A DNA stretch of 48,252 nucleotides from contig JAJFUN010000178.1 of the NCBI GenBank assembly GCA_021372375.1, positions 1-48,252 of the forward strand, given 5' to 3'. Numbering within the stretch: the stretch's first letter is position 1; each line of letters begins with the position of its first letter. Positions 40,011-48,252 of this stretch are shown here, piece by piece. The stretch is from Pelosinus sp. GTDB taxonomy: Bacteria > Bacillota > Negativicutes > Propionisporales > Propionisporaceae. A program made the translations under genes and the position numbers. The notes under the pieces were generated by a model. That model saw only the letters and a program-made list of their open reading frames with translations, searched no databases and was not told the DNA's origin.

Positions 40011-42251
40011 CTATTTATAAACTGTATACAAATCCTGCGGGAGCTTGCCGACCAGCGGTGAAACAGCCCCGTCAGCAAATAAAATTAGACGGTGCAGGGC
40101 CCGTGTACACACAGTATAGAAAAAATTGCAGTCTGCTTGGCGGCCATAATTTTTTTCATCAGCATCAATAATCAGCACCGCATCAAATTCGAGGCCCTTG
40201 GCTAAATACCCGGGAATAGCGACAATACCCTGATGAAAACGATCATCTTCACTAACAATCAGACTCAAGTCCATCTTTACCACCAATTCATTATAGATGA
40301 CACGGGAGTTTTCGGCTGTTTTGCCAATCAGCGCAATGGACTGACAGCCTTCGCGCTTTAATTTATCGATTGTTTCAGCAGCTATTTGAGGCAATGTCCG
40401 TTTTTTTACGTAAATAACTTCCGGCTTAGTCCCTGAGCGATTAACACATTCAACCTTATACTTAGCAGATAGTAGCGCCTGACAAAAAGCCTGTATTTCC
40501 TTGGTCGAACGATAGCTGCGCCGCAGACGAAAATTCATTGGTGCTTCGCTCGCAATAATCTCGCCGGCAGTTTGAAAATCCGCCGTGTTCAAATAGGGAT
40601 GCACAGCCTGGCAAGGATCACCAAGAACAGTCCAGGAAGCTAGCGGAAATAGCTCACGTACAATTTTATATTGCAGTGCAGTATAGTCCTGTGCTTCATC
40701 AATGACCAAATGCTTAATGTCATGATTGACCGCAAAACCGGCCAGCCGCCCATAAAAATATAAAAAAGCAAATGAATCCTCATAGGGTATTTTGCCCTGC
40801 CGCAGGCTAGAAAGCGTCTGCCGCGAAAGCTGTTGCCACTTATCAGGATATTTTACATTGCTGTCAAACCGCCGTCTAAAGGCCGCATCAGCTAAAAGCC
40901 GCTGATAGAGCGCCAGCGGATCAAACGTAGTGAGCCGCTCAACCTCAGAACTTATTGGTGTCAGTTCCTCTTTGGCGGCAATACGGGCCAAAACCTTAAT
41001 GGTCTTGGGGTTGACCTCTTCGCCGGTGCCCGTAATTCTTTGAACATGCTTATTTCTAAGCTCATGCACCAAGTCCCGCATACGGGTGCGAATCTGTTCG
41101 CGTATTTTGCCAAGCCGCCGCTTAAGCGGTAAAAAGCCGAAGCTTTTATTATAACGCCGCCAGTCAGCTTTGCTGAAAATCAGTTGTCCCTGAAAGGTCA
41201 GTGCCGGATAGTCCAAAATCCACTGTTTATCAATATACTCAATTGCTTTATTTAGCAGTATTTCAAAGTCCCCAGACGTCTTATAAGAAATATTAGCGAT
41301 TCTAAGCTCTATCTCCGGCACCGAGAAGCGGGAAAAAAGATATTCAAGCTGCTCGGCACGGGTCTCAAAGTCGAGTTGACCCTCATTTTTGGCCTGTGCC
41401 ACATAATCCTGAAAAGTCATTTGCAAGACATTCTCTTCACCAATTTCAGGCAATACATTGGAAATATAATCACTAAAAATATGATTAGGCGATAAAATTA
41501 GAATGTTTTTCGCGGAAATCTGATTACGATCCCGATATAAAAGGTAGGCAATCCGGTGCATGGCAATTGAGGTCTTACCGCTGCCGGCAGGACCTTCGAC
41601 AAACAGCACGCGGCAGGCATCATTACGGATAATCTGATTTTGCTCGCGCTGAATGCTTGTCACAATGGTATGCATTTTATCGTCGGCGCTTTTACTAAGA
41701 ATTTCCCTAAGTATTTCGTCATCTATTTGAATATCAGCATCAAATAGATGCACAATTTTACCATTATGAATAGTATACTGCCGCTTTAAGGTAATAGTCC
41801 CCTCAACCTTGCCGGCCGGACATTCGTAACAAGCGGGACCTCGTTCAAAATCATAAAACATGCCCGCAACAGGCGTCCGCCAATCATAAATAAGTATTTC
41901 CCCCGTAGTCTGATCACTAAAAGAAGCGATGCCAATATAAAATTGCTCTGGAATACTAGAATAAGCTTCTTCGACAAAATCAATCCTGCCAAAATAAGGA
42001 GAATCTATCATACGCTTTAGCTGCTCATATTTATGGTGGGCCAGCGCAGTGATGGACCGCTGACGATCAATGGCTTCAATCATTTGGGCTTCGTCAGTTT
42101 TACTGCTGCTTTCCCAGTAACTTTTTAGCGTTCCTTTTAGTTCACCTTGAAAACTGCTAAAGTCCACACCACTAGCCTTTAGCTCTGCCTTTAGCTGCTC
42201 TAGTGTAGAGTGCAGCCGTACTTCTTCTTTGCTTCGCTCCTCTTGGTTCAT
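40011..42251 (-). CDS. helD: HelD-type UvrD/Rep-family helicase
   Basis: A 746-residue superfamily 1 protein. An N-terminal charged coiled coil (about 1-75) and a HelD-specific block (SPYFGRIDF, YIGIASF, TGEILIYDWRTPVAGMFYD) precede Walker A (VEGPAGSGKTSIAMHRIAYL, about 222), Walker B (HLVIDEAQDYTALQ) and later motifs (LRRSYRST, YLAKGLEFDAVLIIDAD, YTVCTRALHRL). HelD proteins bind RNA polymerase and remove it from stalled or inactive complexes. GAGGGG precedes the ATG. Transcribed alone; its 3' end is in a 104-base gap before the TerD-fusion gene. Confidence 0.92.
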   Translation of the reverse strand: MNQEERSKEEVRLHSTLEQLKAELKASGVDFSSFQGELKGTLKSYWESSSKTDEAQMIEAIDRQRSITALAHHKYEQLKRMIDSPYFGRIDFVEEAYSSIPEQFYIGIASFSDQTTGEILIYDWRTPVAGMFYDFERGPACYECPAGKVEGTITLKRQYTIHNGKIVHLFDADIQIDDEILREILSKSADDKMHTIVTSIQREQNQIIRNDACRVLFVEGPAGSGKTSIAMHRIAYLLYRDRNQISAKNILILSPNHIFSDYISNVLPEIGEENVLQMTFQDYVAQAKNEGQLDFETRAEQLEYLFSRFSVPEIELRIANISYKTSGDFEILLNKAIEYIDKQWILDYPALTFQGQLIFSKADWRRYNKSFGFLPLKRRLGKIREQIRTRMRDLVHELRNKHVQRITGTGEEVNPKTIKVLARIAAKEELTPISSEVERLTTFDPLALYQRLLADAAFRRRFDSNVKYPDKWQQLSRQTLSSLRQGKIPYEDSFAFLYFYGRLAGFAVNHDIKHLVIDEAQDYTALQYKIVRELFPLASWTVLGDPCQAVHPYLNTADFQTAGEIIASEAPMNFRLRRSYRSTKEIQAFCQALLSAKYKVECVNRSGTKPEVIYVKKRTLPQIAAETIDKLKREGCQSIALIGKTAENSRVIYNELVVKMDLSLIVSEDDRFHQGIVAIPGYLAKGLEFDAVLIIDADEKNYGRQADCNFFYTVCTRALHRLILFADGAVSPLVGKLPQDLYTVYK

Positions 42252-42430
42252 ACCATGCCCCTCTTTGCTAATCCTCTGTAAACCCTTGGTGATACATAGA
42301 TATTTTGCTACTTATATAGTATCGTTTATTATAACAAAAATGCATATACCTAGCAATAAAAAGAAGTCTTTGCCCTTTGTATGAGAGTGTCTTATGTGTG
42401 TACTTGGTATATCTTTACTAATTTTGCTAA

Positions 42431-42457
42431 AAATATACCGCGAGCTATTGCCCGCGG
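42431..42457 (-). terminator. Terminator overlapping the DUF2156 stop codon
   Basis: CCGCGAGC (42438-42445) pairs with GCCCGCGG (42450-42457) with one mismatch; on the minus strand TATATTTTT follows. The last three codons and the stop lie in the stem and loop. The rest of the gap to helD (42252-42430) is AT-rich with nothing else recognised. Confidence 0.8.
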
Positions 42458-43377
42458 CCTGTCAGTATATATTTATCAATCATTTTCGTAGGATGATAGG
42501 ACTGCTTGGCTTTACGGAGACCTTCAATCCCCATATCTTCTTCCCGGTTAATATACGTCATATTCTGCCAGGTATGCAAACAAAATTCCTGATTTATAAG
42601 CGGGTACAAGCCCCGAATATCGGGATCGCCTTTTTCCACATGAATAACAGCTGTGTCCTCATTAATCTGTTCGCCAAAGGAAAAAGCCTGTACTTTGCCG
42701 TCTAAGAGGATAACGCCGCCGACAAAATCCAATTTGTCCATATTACGTAAGGCTTCGACAATAGCATCCCGTTCGCATTTTAACGTACCATCATCATCAC
42801 AGTCCTTCTTTTTACACCAGGCAATGGCCATCTCTATACAATCCTCCGCCAAATCCTTGGTGAGCGGTCGATACTCATAATCAGGATGCTCACGCTTGAA
42901 ACTATTGATGTGATTTTTTTTGCTGTGATATTTGCGGCCCTTAAGCGAAATCAAATTTTCCGCCAGATACACATAGTCAAAATTATCGCGATCACTTTCC
43001 ACTGAAAAATAGTCCGGTTTGGCAGCTGTCAAAAGATCAGTCACCGCTTTTTCGGCGCCCATAATCACAAACGGCCAGCCCTCTTCTTGAAATAGTGCTA
43101 TAAATTTATCAAGCGCCCCGCCAAGATCAGCCTCCAGCGCACCAAACGGCGGCAGCACAAAATGTTCTTCTTCCCAAGTAGCCCGGACAAACAGAAAACC
43201 GTCTTCTTCGGCCCATTCAATATTGTACGGATTACGCCACATATATAGATTAGTAAAGTTAAAATGTGCTGTTTCATACCTTTTTAAGCGCAGATACTTG
43301 TCAAAGACAGCTTTATCAGCTAAAGTAAGTTGTTGGAATCGAATAATACCCACCCCTATTTTTATTTTATTCTTCAT
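42445..43377 (-). CDS. DUF2156 (phosphatidylglycerol lysyltransferase-like GNAT) protein
   Basis: A 310-residue protein resembling DUF2156: FQQLTLADKAVFDKYLRLKR, FNFTNLYMWRNPYNIEW, DYVYLAENLISLKGRKYHSK and KNHINSFKREHPDYEYRPL, then VIHVEKGDPDIRGLYPLINQ and a C-terminal NREEDMGIEGLRKAKQSYHP. The fold is a pair of acyl-CoA N-acyltransferase domains related to MprF and Fem enzymes, so aminoacyl or acyl transfer is expected; there is no membrane part. The ATG at 43377 lacks a ribosome binding site, whereas AGGGGTGGG lies just before ATT codons at the residue where family members start (IRFQQLTL), so the real start may be shorter. Confidence 0.8.
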   Translation of the reverse strand: MKNKIKIGVGIIRFQQLTLADKAVFDKYLRLKRYETAHFNFTNLYMWRNPYNIEWAEEDGFLFVRATWEEEHFVLPPFGALEADLGGALDKFIALFQEEGWPFVIMGAEKAVTDLLTAAKPDYFSVESDRDNFDYVYLAENLISLKGRKYHSKKNHINSFKREHPDYEYRPLTKDLAEDCIEMAIAWCKKKDCDDDGTLKCERDAIVEALRNMDKLDFVGGVILLDGKVQAFSFGEQINEDTAVIHVEKGDPDIRGLYPLINQEFCLHTWQNMTYINREEDMGIEGLRKAKQSYHPTKMIDKYILTGRGQ

Positions 43378-43501
43378 TAGAATGAACTATTTCCGCTAGA
43401 AAATTGCTCATTAACAATACGCCTTAATTTTACAACAAGGAGTATGCTATTGCAAACTCGAATAAGGTGAATAACCGGAAAGAAAAGGAGCCTACCTCAT
43501 T

Positions 43502-45649
43502 ATGCTAACAGCTGCACTGAATATATTACAAAAACACTATGGTTATCCAGCCTTTCGCAGCGGGCAAAAGAAAATTATCTCAAGCCTGCTCTCAGGCAAA
43601 GATACCTTAGCCATTATGCCGACAGGCGCCGGCAAATCACTATGCTTTCAAATCCCAGCTATGCTGCTGCCAGGTCTTACACTAGTGGTTTCACCACTAA
43701 TTTCCCTAATGAAAGACCAGGTTGATGCGCTAAGCAATATTGGTCTTGCGGCGGCCTATATTAATAGCTCTCTGACGCTTAGTCAAACCAAGGAGCGACT
43801 TTATTTAGCCAAACAGGGCAAAATAAAGCTTTTGTATGTGGCGCCGGAACGCCTGGAATCAGATAGCTTCCGTCAGTTGCTGACAAGTGTAAGAATTTCC
43901 TTTATCGCCATTGACGAAGCGCACTGTGTCTCGCAATGGGGTCATGATTTTCGTCCCAGTTACCGTGCTATTGCCCCACTTATTAGCAGCCTAACAAATC
44001 GTCCTTTGGTTGGGGCCTTTACCGCTACAGCTACAACTGACGTACAAGTGGACATCACCCGCCTTCTCGCCATGCAGCATCCCAACACGTACATTACCAG
44101 TTTTGACCGCAAAAACTTATCTTTCACTGTACTACGCGGCGAAAACAAGCAAAATTTCGTCCTAAAATACGCAGACGCTAACCCGCAGCAATCAGGTATT
44201 ATCTATGCTGCAACCCGGCGTGAAGTTGACGCGCTATATGAGCTATTATTAAAACACGGCCACAGTGCTGGACGCTACCATGCCGGCATGACTGATGACG
44301 AACGCAGTGCCAGTCAGGAAGCCTTTATCTATGATGATATTCACCTAATGGTCGCCACCAATGCCTTTGGCATGGGCATTGACAAATCCAATGTACGCTA
44401 TGTAATACACTATAATATGCCAAAGAACATGGAAGCATACTATCAAGAAGCTGGCCGCGCAGGACGTGATGGCGAACCAGGCGACTGTATCCTCCTCTTT
44501 TCCCCGCAAGACCCGCTAACACAAAAATATCTAATCGAACAAAGTATTTCTGACCCGGAACGAAAAACACATGAATTTTCCCGTCTGCAGTTCATGGTGG
44601 ATTATTGCCACACCCCGCGTTGCCTCAGGAAATTTATCCTAGGGTATTTTGGTGAGTCTGATAGCCCTGAGCAGTGCGGCAATTGCGGTAACTGCAACGA
44701 TGATAGCGAGCTTACTGATATTACTGTTGACGCCCAAAAAATCTTTTCATGTATTCTCAGAATGAAGGAACGCTGGGGCATTGCCCTTGTCGTCGATGTA
44801 CTCAGAGGCGGCAAAACCAAAAAAATCCGAGAACTTGCCTTTGATACTCTCTCCACCTATGGGATTGTCACAGATTACTCGGCCCAGGAACTCAAAGACC
44901 TCATTAATATGCTGACAGCGGAAGACTACCTTTCCTTAAGTGAAGGTAAGTATCCGATAATTAAACTGGCTCCCAGAGCCTATACCGTATTAAAAGGCGA
45001 AGCTAGGGTTTGGCAAAAAGTCCATAAGCGCCCTGTCAAAAAAGCTGCAGATAACTCGCTGTTTGAACTACTCAGGCAGTTGCGCCGCCAATTGGCCGAA
45101 CGCGAACAAGTACCACCGTATGTCATTTTTGCCGATAGCACTCTCCGGGAAATGAGCGAAGTCTACCCGCTTGACCATGCTGCGCTCCGCACAATTAAGG
45201 GAGTGGGCGAAACCAAGCTAGCTCGCTACGGGGACGAATTTTTGCCGGTGATTAAGGAGTACGTCACCGCAAACCAAATCATCGTGCCCCAAGCGGTATT
45301 ACCTACAACTATACCGATCACCTCTACACCTGCCGCGAAACCGGGAAAGCCAGCGGAGACGCCCAGTCATGTTCTCACAATGGAGCTGTACAAGCAAGGG
45401 AAGACCCTCGAAGAAATTGCCGCGGAGCGTAGTCTGCGGATAATCACCGTACAGGATCATCTGGTACGCTGCTCGGCCGAAGGGCATGAAATTGACTGGT
45501 CGCCGCTTATTCCGCCTGAAGAGGAGCCGCTAATCCTAAATGTCATTGAAAGTATAGGCGCAACAATGCTAAAACCCATTAAAGAGGCTTTGCCGCCGAA
45601 AATCAGCTATGAAACCATTAAGGCCGTACTTTGCAAACATAAGATGTAG
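43502..45649 (+). CDS. recQ: ATP-dependent DNA helicase RecQ
   Basis: A 715-residue helicase. Walker A MPTGAGKS (about 39-46), DEAH box IDEAHCVSQWGHDFRPSY (about 138), FTATAT, motif VI YYQEAGRAGRDG, the RecQ zinc motif (CRKFILGYFGE...CGNCGNC), an RQC winged helix and an HRDC domain (about 510-590). The last 120 residues hold an extra helix-turn-helix (TMELYKQGKTLEEIAAERSL) as in some long RecQ proteins. It unwinds recombination intermediates. AAAAGGAG lies 11 bases before the ATG, slightly far. Single gene with a terminator at 45697. Confidence 0.95.
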   Translation: MLTAALNILQKHYGYPAFRSGQKKIISSLLSGKDTLAIMPTGAGKSLCFQIPAMLLPGLTLVVSPLISLMKDQVDALSNIGLAAAYINSSLTLSQTKERLYLAKQGKIKLLYVAPERLESDSFRQLLTSVRISFIAIDEAHCVSQWGHDFRPSYRAIAPLISSLTNRPLVGAFTATATTDVQVDITRLLAMQHPNTYITSFDRKNLSFTVLRGENKQNFVLKYADANPQQSGIIYAATRREVDALYELLLKHGHSAGRYHAGMTDDERSASQEAFIYDDIHLMVATNAFGMGIDKSNVRYVIHYNMPKNMEAYYQEAGRAGRDGEPGDCILLFSPQDPLTQKYLIEQSISDPERKTHEFSRLQFMVDYCHTPRCLRKFILGYFGESDSPEQCGNCGNCNDDSELTDITVDAQKIFSCILRMKERWGIALVVDVLRGGKTKKIRELAFDTLSTYGIVTDYSAQELKDLINMLTAEDYLSLSEGKYPIIKLAPRAYTVLKGEARVWQKVHKRPVKKAADNSLFELLRQLRRQLAEREQVPPYVIFADSTLREMSEVYPLDHAALRTIKGVGETKLARYGDEFLPVIKEYVTANQIIVPQAVLPTTIPITSTPAAKPGKPAETPSHVLTMELYKQGKTLEEIAAERSLRIITVQDHLVRCSAEGHEIDWSPLIPPEEEPLILNVIESIGATMLKPIKEALPPKISYETIKAVLCKHKM

Positions 45650-45652
45650 TAC

Positions 45653-45731
45653 TCCTTTCGGCGCTTCGCGCCTTTAAATTAATAGCGTATAATAAGCGAA
45701 GCTGCCGCACTAAGTGCGACAGCTTCGTTTT
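45653..45731 (+). terminator. recQ terminator built from dispersed-repeat sequence
   Basis: CGAAGCTGCCGCACT (45697-45711) pairs with AGTGCGACAGCTTCG (45713-45727), followed by TTTT. The sequence just before it (ACTCCTTTCGGCGCTTCGCG at 45653) and the stem itself (GCTGTCGCACTTAGTGCG in complement) share words with the dispersed elements at 4333 and 27344, so this seems to be a partial member of that family. Confidence 0.75.
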
Positions 45732-45846
45732 GCTTGTTTATAGTTCTTTCCCATTGACCTCAAGCATAATATGCAGCCCCGTTTGCTAGTGTATTACTCT
45801 GTAGGCGTTGGTGGATTGTTTGGCGCAGGATATACTTCAGGTATTA

Positions 45847-46371
45847 TCATGACGACACAGGAAAATAACCATCATAGCAAATATAAAAGTTTATCCCCAG
45901 ATAAGGCTGGATATTACTATGCGGCTCAGCGCTGCCGGCAAATGTACTCACCGCCGCCGTATTCAAATTAGCATTGTCGGTTTTCGTCGCCGCATAAATC
46001 GGTACTGTCGTGTTTGACAGCATACGATTTGTGGGATCACTCTTTAGCAGCTGCGTTGCTGCCGACTGGCCGACTAGCTGATGAGTATGACTTGGCATAT
46101 TGGCTGTCGTCAACGCTACAGTTGTACTGCCTGTCACACTGCCTAAGTTCCCCGCTCCTTGTTGCATCCCCATCGGCACCTTGCCGGATAGATCAGGTAC
46201 GCAAAAATTCTGATTTGGCGTGCCTCCATACCTATTTCCAATTACAGCATACAAAGACTCAAATTGTTGTACAGAATAACTTGCTCCATTGCATAATATC
46301 CAGCATTGCCCAGTAAGAAAAGAAATGTTACCAGCAAATAAACGAATCTCCCCAATAAAAGCTTCTGCCAT
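45847..46371 (-). CDS. Tail-collar domain protein (microcystin-dependent-protein-like), 3
   Basis: A 174-residue protein with the phage tail collar fold: FIGEIRLFAGNISFLTGQCW, LCNGASYSVQQFESLYAVIG, RYGGTPNQNFCVPDLSGKVP, then VALTTANMPSHTHQL and HSNIQPYLGINFYICYDGYF. Collar domains occur in tail fibres and in chromosomal MdpB-like families of unknown function. GGAGGCGG precedes the ATG. Third and last gene of a tandem set, 15 bases after the second. Confidence 0.88.
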   Translation of the reverse strand: MAEAFIGEIRLFAGNISFLTGQCWILCNGASYSVQQFESLYAVIGNRYGGTPNQNFCVPDLSGKVPMGMQQGAGNLGSVTGSTTVALTTANMPSHTHQLVGQSAATQLLKSDPTNRMLSNTTVPIYAATKTDNANLNTAAVSTFAGSAEPHSNIQPYLGINFYICYDGYFPVSS

Positions 46372-46386
46372 TGATTCCGCCTCCTT

Positions 46387-46917
46387 CTAAGAACGCGGGG
46401 GAAAATACCCCTGCATCGCAATACAATAGTTCATTACTAAAAACGGCTGCATATTGGCATGTCCTTGACTGCCGCCGCTTGTTGATAACGAATTGATGTT
46501 CAAATTAACCTGGGAAGTCCCCGCAGCGCCATACAAATTCTGCCCGGCAGCGCCTGCTGCCAAAAAGCCATTTGTCGGACCTTTGGCCGTTCCTGCCGCC
46601 GTATTGGTAGCTACCAGATGCGTATGGGAAGGTACATTTGCAGCTTCAAGAACAACCGTTTCATTGCCTGCCTGAATTCCTTCGTTTTGAACTGGAATTA
46701 CATCAGGCCTATTCATATAATTAGGACATACTGCAACCCGCCCCCGCAAATCCGGCAAAGCAAAAGTCGTGGTCCCATTGCCGCCATACGTCTTGCCGAT
46801 AACAGCAAACAGCGCTGCGTAGTAGGGAATTTGCAATATTGTTCCGTCACAAAGATGCCACCCCCTAGGTATCATTCCCATAGCAAATAACTGTATTTCC
46901 CCAAGATATGGTTCCAT
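46387..46917 (-). CDS. Tail-collar domain protein (microcystin-dependent-protein-like), 2
   Basis: About 176 residues from the ATG at 46917 (AGGAGG 8 bases upstream; in-frame codons up to 46977 lack such a site). Same plan: YLGEIQLFAMGMIPRGWHLC, the DGT..IPYYAALFAVIGKTYG block, TFALPDLRGRVAVC, VVLEAANVPSHTHLVATN and HANMQPFLVMNYCIAMQGYF. Residues 105-150, between the PSHTH motif and the C-terminal strand, are low-complexity (A, G, N) and differ between the three paralogues. Confidence 0.88.
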   Translation of the reverse strand: MEPYLGEIQLFAMGMIPRGWHLCDGTILQIPYYAALFAVIGKTYGGNGTTTFALPDLRGRVAVCPNYMNRPDVIPVQNEGIQAGNETVVLEAANVPSHTHLVATNTAAGTAKGPTNGFLAAGAAGQNLYGAAGTSQVNLNINSLSTSGGSQGHANMQPFLVMNYCIAMQGYFPPRS

Positions 46918-46943
46918 CTTTTCATCCTCCTTTTTATTGCGGC

Positions 46944-47471
46944 TTAATTTGGCGTTGGATAAGCTCCATTTATACAAATAATAAAATTAATCGCCATCGA
47001 AGGCATTACATTGGCATGCTGCTGCTCCCCGCCCACAGCCTCTGTCAATGCCCCGGGATTAAAATTCATTTTCGTGGTAGTCTGAACATAATCTGTATAG
47101 TGCGCCACCGCAGTGTTTTGCGAACATACCATATTTGTCGGAACCACGCTTGTGGCAGCTGCACTCGACGCGTAAAGGGTATGCGTATGCGCCGGAATGT
47201 GCTGAACCGTCAGTTCGGCAGTAGTCGAGCCGCCTGCTTGGGCTAAGGTGCGCGGCGTCAACCCCCCCCCTGTTCCCGCCCCGATAGGAATTCGCCCCAC
47301 TAAATTGGGTAGTCCAAATGTTTTTATTCCGTCGCCGCCATATGTTGCGCCAAGCAAAGTAAATAATGCCTGGTATTCTGAAACATTCAGCAAAGATCCA
47401 TCACATACATGCCAGTTTACCGGTGGATTGGCACCAGCAAACATGATTACCTGACCTAAATATGCGTCCAA
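46944..47471 (-). CDS. Tail-collar domain protein (microcystin-dependent-protein-like), 1
   Basis: About 175 residues from a TTG at 47471, preferred over the ATG at 47489 because GGGGGAGG lies 8 bases before the TTG and the product then begins DAYLGQVIMFAG like its paralogues. Contains WHVCDGSLLNVSEYQALFTL, GATYGGDGIKTFGLPNLVGR, LTVQHIPAHTHTLYASS and HANVMPSMAINFIICINGAY. First gene of the set of three, 117 bases after the surface-protein gene on the same strand. Confidence 0.88.
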   Translation of the reverse strand: MDAYLGQVIMFAGANPPVNWHVCDGSLLNVSEYQALFTLLGATYGGDGIKTFGLPNLVGRIPIGAGTGGGLTPRTLAQAGGSTTAELTVQHIPAHTHTLYASSAAATSVVPTNMVCSQNTAVAHYTDYVQTTTKMNFNPGALTEAVGGEQQHANVMPSMAINFIICINGAYPTPN

Positions 47472-47556
47472 AGTGATTTCCTCCCCCATCTAAATTTTAT
47501 AAACATGTAAATTGCTGTAGTCTACGAGCACCCCCTCCTTTCTCATAGAAGGATGA

Positions 47557-47580
47557 CGCAGAAAAGACGGCTTTTCTGCG
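47557..47580. repeat. Hairpin between the surface-protein and collar genes
   Basis: CGCAGAAAAG (47557-47566) pairs perfectly with CTTTTCTGCG (47571-47580). On the minus strand no T-run follows, so the surface-protein transcript may read through into the collar genes. An AAAGGAGG lies at about 47533-47540 on the minus strand without an evident gene. Confidence 0.6.
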
Positions 47581-47587
47581 GCTGGTT

Positions 47588-48252
47588 TTATTGCATGTTA
47601 ACTGTATAAGATCCTGCCGTCACCTGATCAGTCGATGAATATGTGGGAATTGTCGGGACACATCCTGAGCCCCAACTACCATTGCTACCATCCTCTCCAA
47701 ATGTATAATAATGACCATACAACTCAGGCAAATCAAAAGTTACGGTGCCTCCTAAGCTTATTGGTTTTGTATATAATACATTCGTATAATCATTGTCACG
47801 GTATACGTTAATATTGCAAGCGGCAGTAGGATTAATAACGGTAACGTGGACTGGATTCGAGGACATCAAGGCAACGTTTACGGTTGCCGCCCCGCCATTT
47901 GTGATGGTCGTGCTCGCCGACGTTTTGTTGGTATAATTTGGTTTGTTGACGGTGAATGTATAGCTGCCTACCGGTATATTATTAATTGTCGCTACGCCTG
48001 ACGCATCTGTCGTGCCTGTCAAGGCTGTGCCGTCAACAGTAACGGTTGCTGCAGCTAACGGATTTCCTTCGCTTGTTACTGTAATCGTCGCGCTGCCTGT
48101 CTGCTGCACCAAGGTAACGGATTCACTATCCGCTCCTCCGCTGGCTACGTTGATTATTGATGTCGACTTGTCATTATAGTTGGCTGCCGATACTGTTATC
48201 GTATGGTCAACACCGGATGTCACCGTAAAGGTATATACATTGCCGCTAGTCG
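47588..48252 (-). CDS. Large repetitive surface protein, C-terminal part only
   Basis: The frame is open from the right window edge to a stop at 47588 (221 codons seen). It is made of immunoglobulin-like/carboxypeptidase-regulatory-like modules: VTVDGTALTGTTDASGVATI, IPVGSYTFTVNKPNY and TITVTSEGNPLAAATVTVDG are the typical repeat words, with a second partial copy upstream (TSGVDHTITVSAANY). It is rich in T, S, G, N and V. The last 90 residues (VTVINPTAACNINVYRDNDY...) form a different C-terminal domain without LPXTG or S-layer motifs. It is probably exported; its start and any signal peptide lie beyond the window. Confidence 0.75.
   Translation of the reverse strand, partial: TSGNVYTFTVTSGVDHTITVSAANYNDKSTSIINVASGGADSESVTLVQQTGSATITVTSEGNPLAAATVTVDGTALTGTTDASGVATINNIPVGSYTFTVNKPNYTNKTSASTTITNGGAATVNVALMSSNPVHVTVINPTAACNINVYRDNDYTNVLYTKPISLGGTVTFDLPELYGHYYTFGEDGSNGSWGSGCVPTIPTYSSTDQVTAGSYTVNMQ

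Noticed and set aside
45847-47471. Prophage tail module
   Set aside because: Only collar-domain proteins are present; no other phage structural or lysis genes occur in the neighbouring 10 kb, so a prophage call is not supported here.

Overview
The window looks like chromosomal DNA of an anaerobic, endospore-forming, motile Firmicute, most plausibly a diderm Negativicute of the Sporomusa/Pelosinus type. This is inferred from the gene mix: a SpoIID-type protein, an AbrB/SpoVT-type regulator, many methyl-accepting chemotaxis proteins (MCPs), LPP20/FlgT-like exported proteins, a ferredoxin-type aldo/keto reductase, strong GGAGG ribosome binding sites and frequent GTG/TTG starts. No rRNA, tRNA, CRISPR array or complete insertion sequence was seen.

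Layout. 1-4.3 kb (minus strand): 3' part of argS, DUF1934, a SpoIID/LytB-domain protein and a class V aminotransferase. 4.3-5.9 kb: a dispersed repeat element, then an Ntn-hydrolase-like (C45/phospholipase B-like) gene. 5.9-25.6 kb: a signal-transduction island with four membrane MCPs, a soluble PocR-sensor MCP, CheW, an AbrB-like regulator, a stand-alone receiver, a CHASE4-PAS-GGDEF-HD-GYP c-di-GMP enzyme, a YesN-type response regulator and two complex histidine kinases. Inside it, 7.9-8.9 kb is a graveyard of broken genes (ppsR fragment, phage primase start, Rpn-nuclease tail), and 14.8-14.9 kb holds the tail of a deleted histidine kinase.

25.8-33.5 kb: polysaccharide deacetylase, a coiled-coil protein, a second inverted copy of the 4.3-kb repeat, a 4Fe-4S aldo/keto reductase, DUF441, an orphan FliG-N-like protein, a MITE-like inverted-repeat element, an exported HD-domain protein, and a divergent MFS transporter/AraC regulator pair with a tandem 16-bp direct repeat between them. 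33.5-48.3 kb: TldE/TldD, a TPR-glycosyltransferase-like protein, two related exported LPP20-like proteins (one carrying a TerD-like domain), HelD-type helicase, DUF2156 protein, RecQ, three tandem tail-collar (microcystin-dependent-protein-like) genes, and the 3' end of a large repetitive surface protein.

How the parts may work together. The island couples sensing (MCPs, kinases) to CheW/chemotaxis and to c-di-GMP turnover. A repeated motif centred on TTTACCATAATA lies upstream of the receiver gene, the c-di-GMP enzyme and the YesN-type regulator; at the first two it sits the same distance (about 30 bp) from a plausible -10 box. This suggests a local regulon run by the YesN-type regulator. 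The most novel-looking items are this putative regulon, the exported LPP20-TerD fusion, the tandem collar genes behind a surface adhesin with no phage structural genes around them, and the two families of dispersed inverted-repeat elements.
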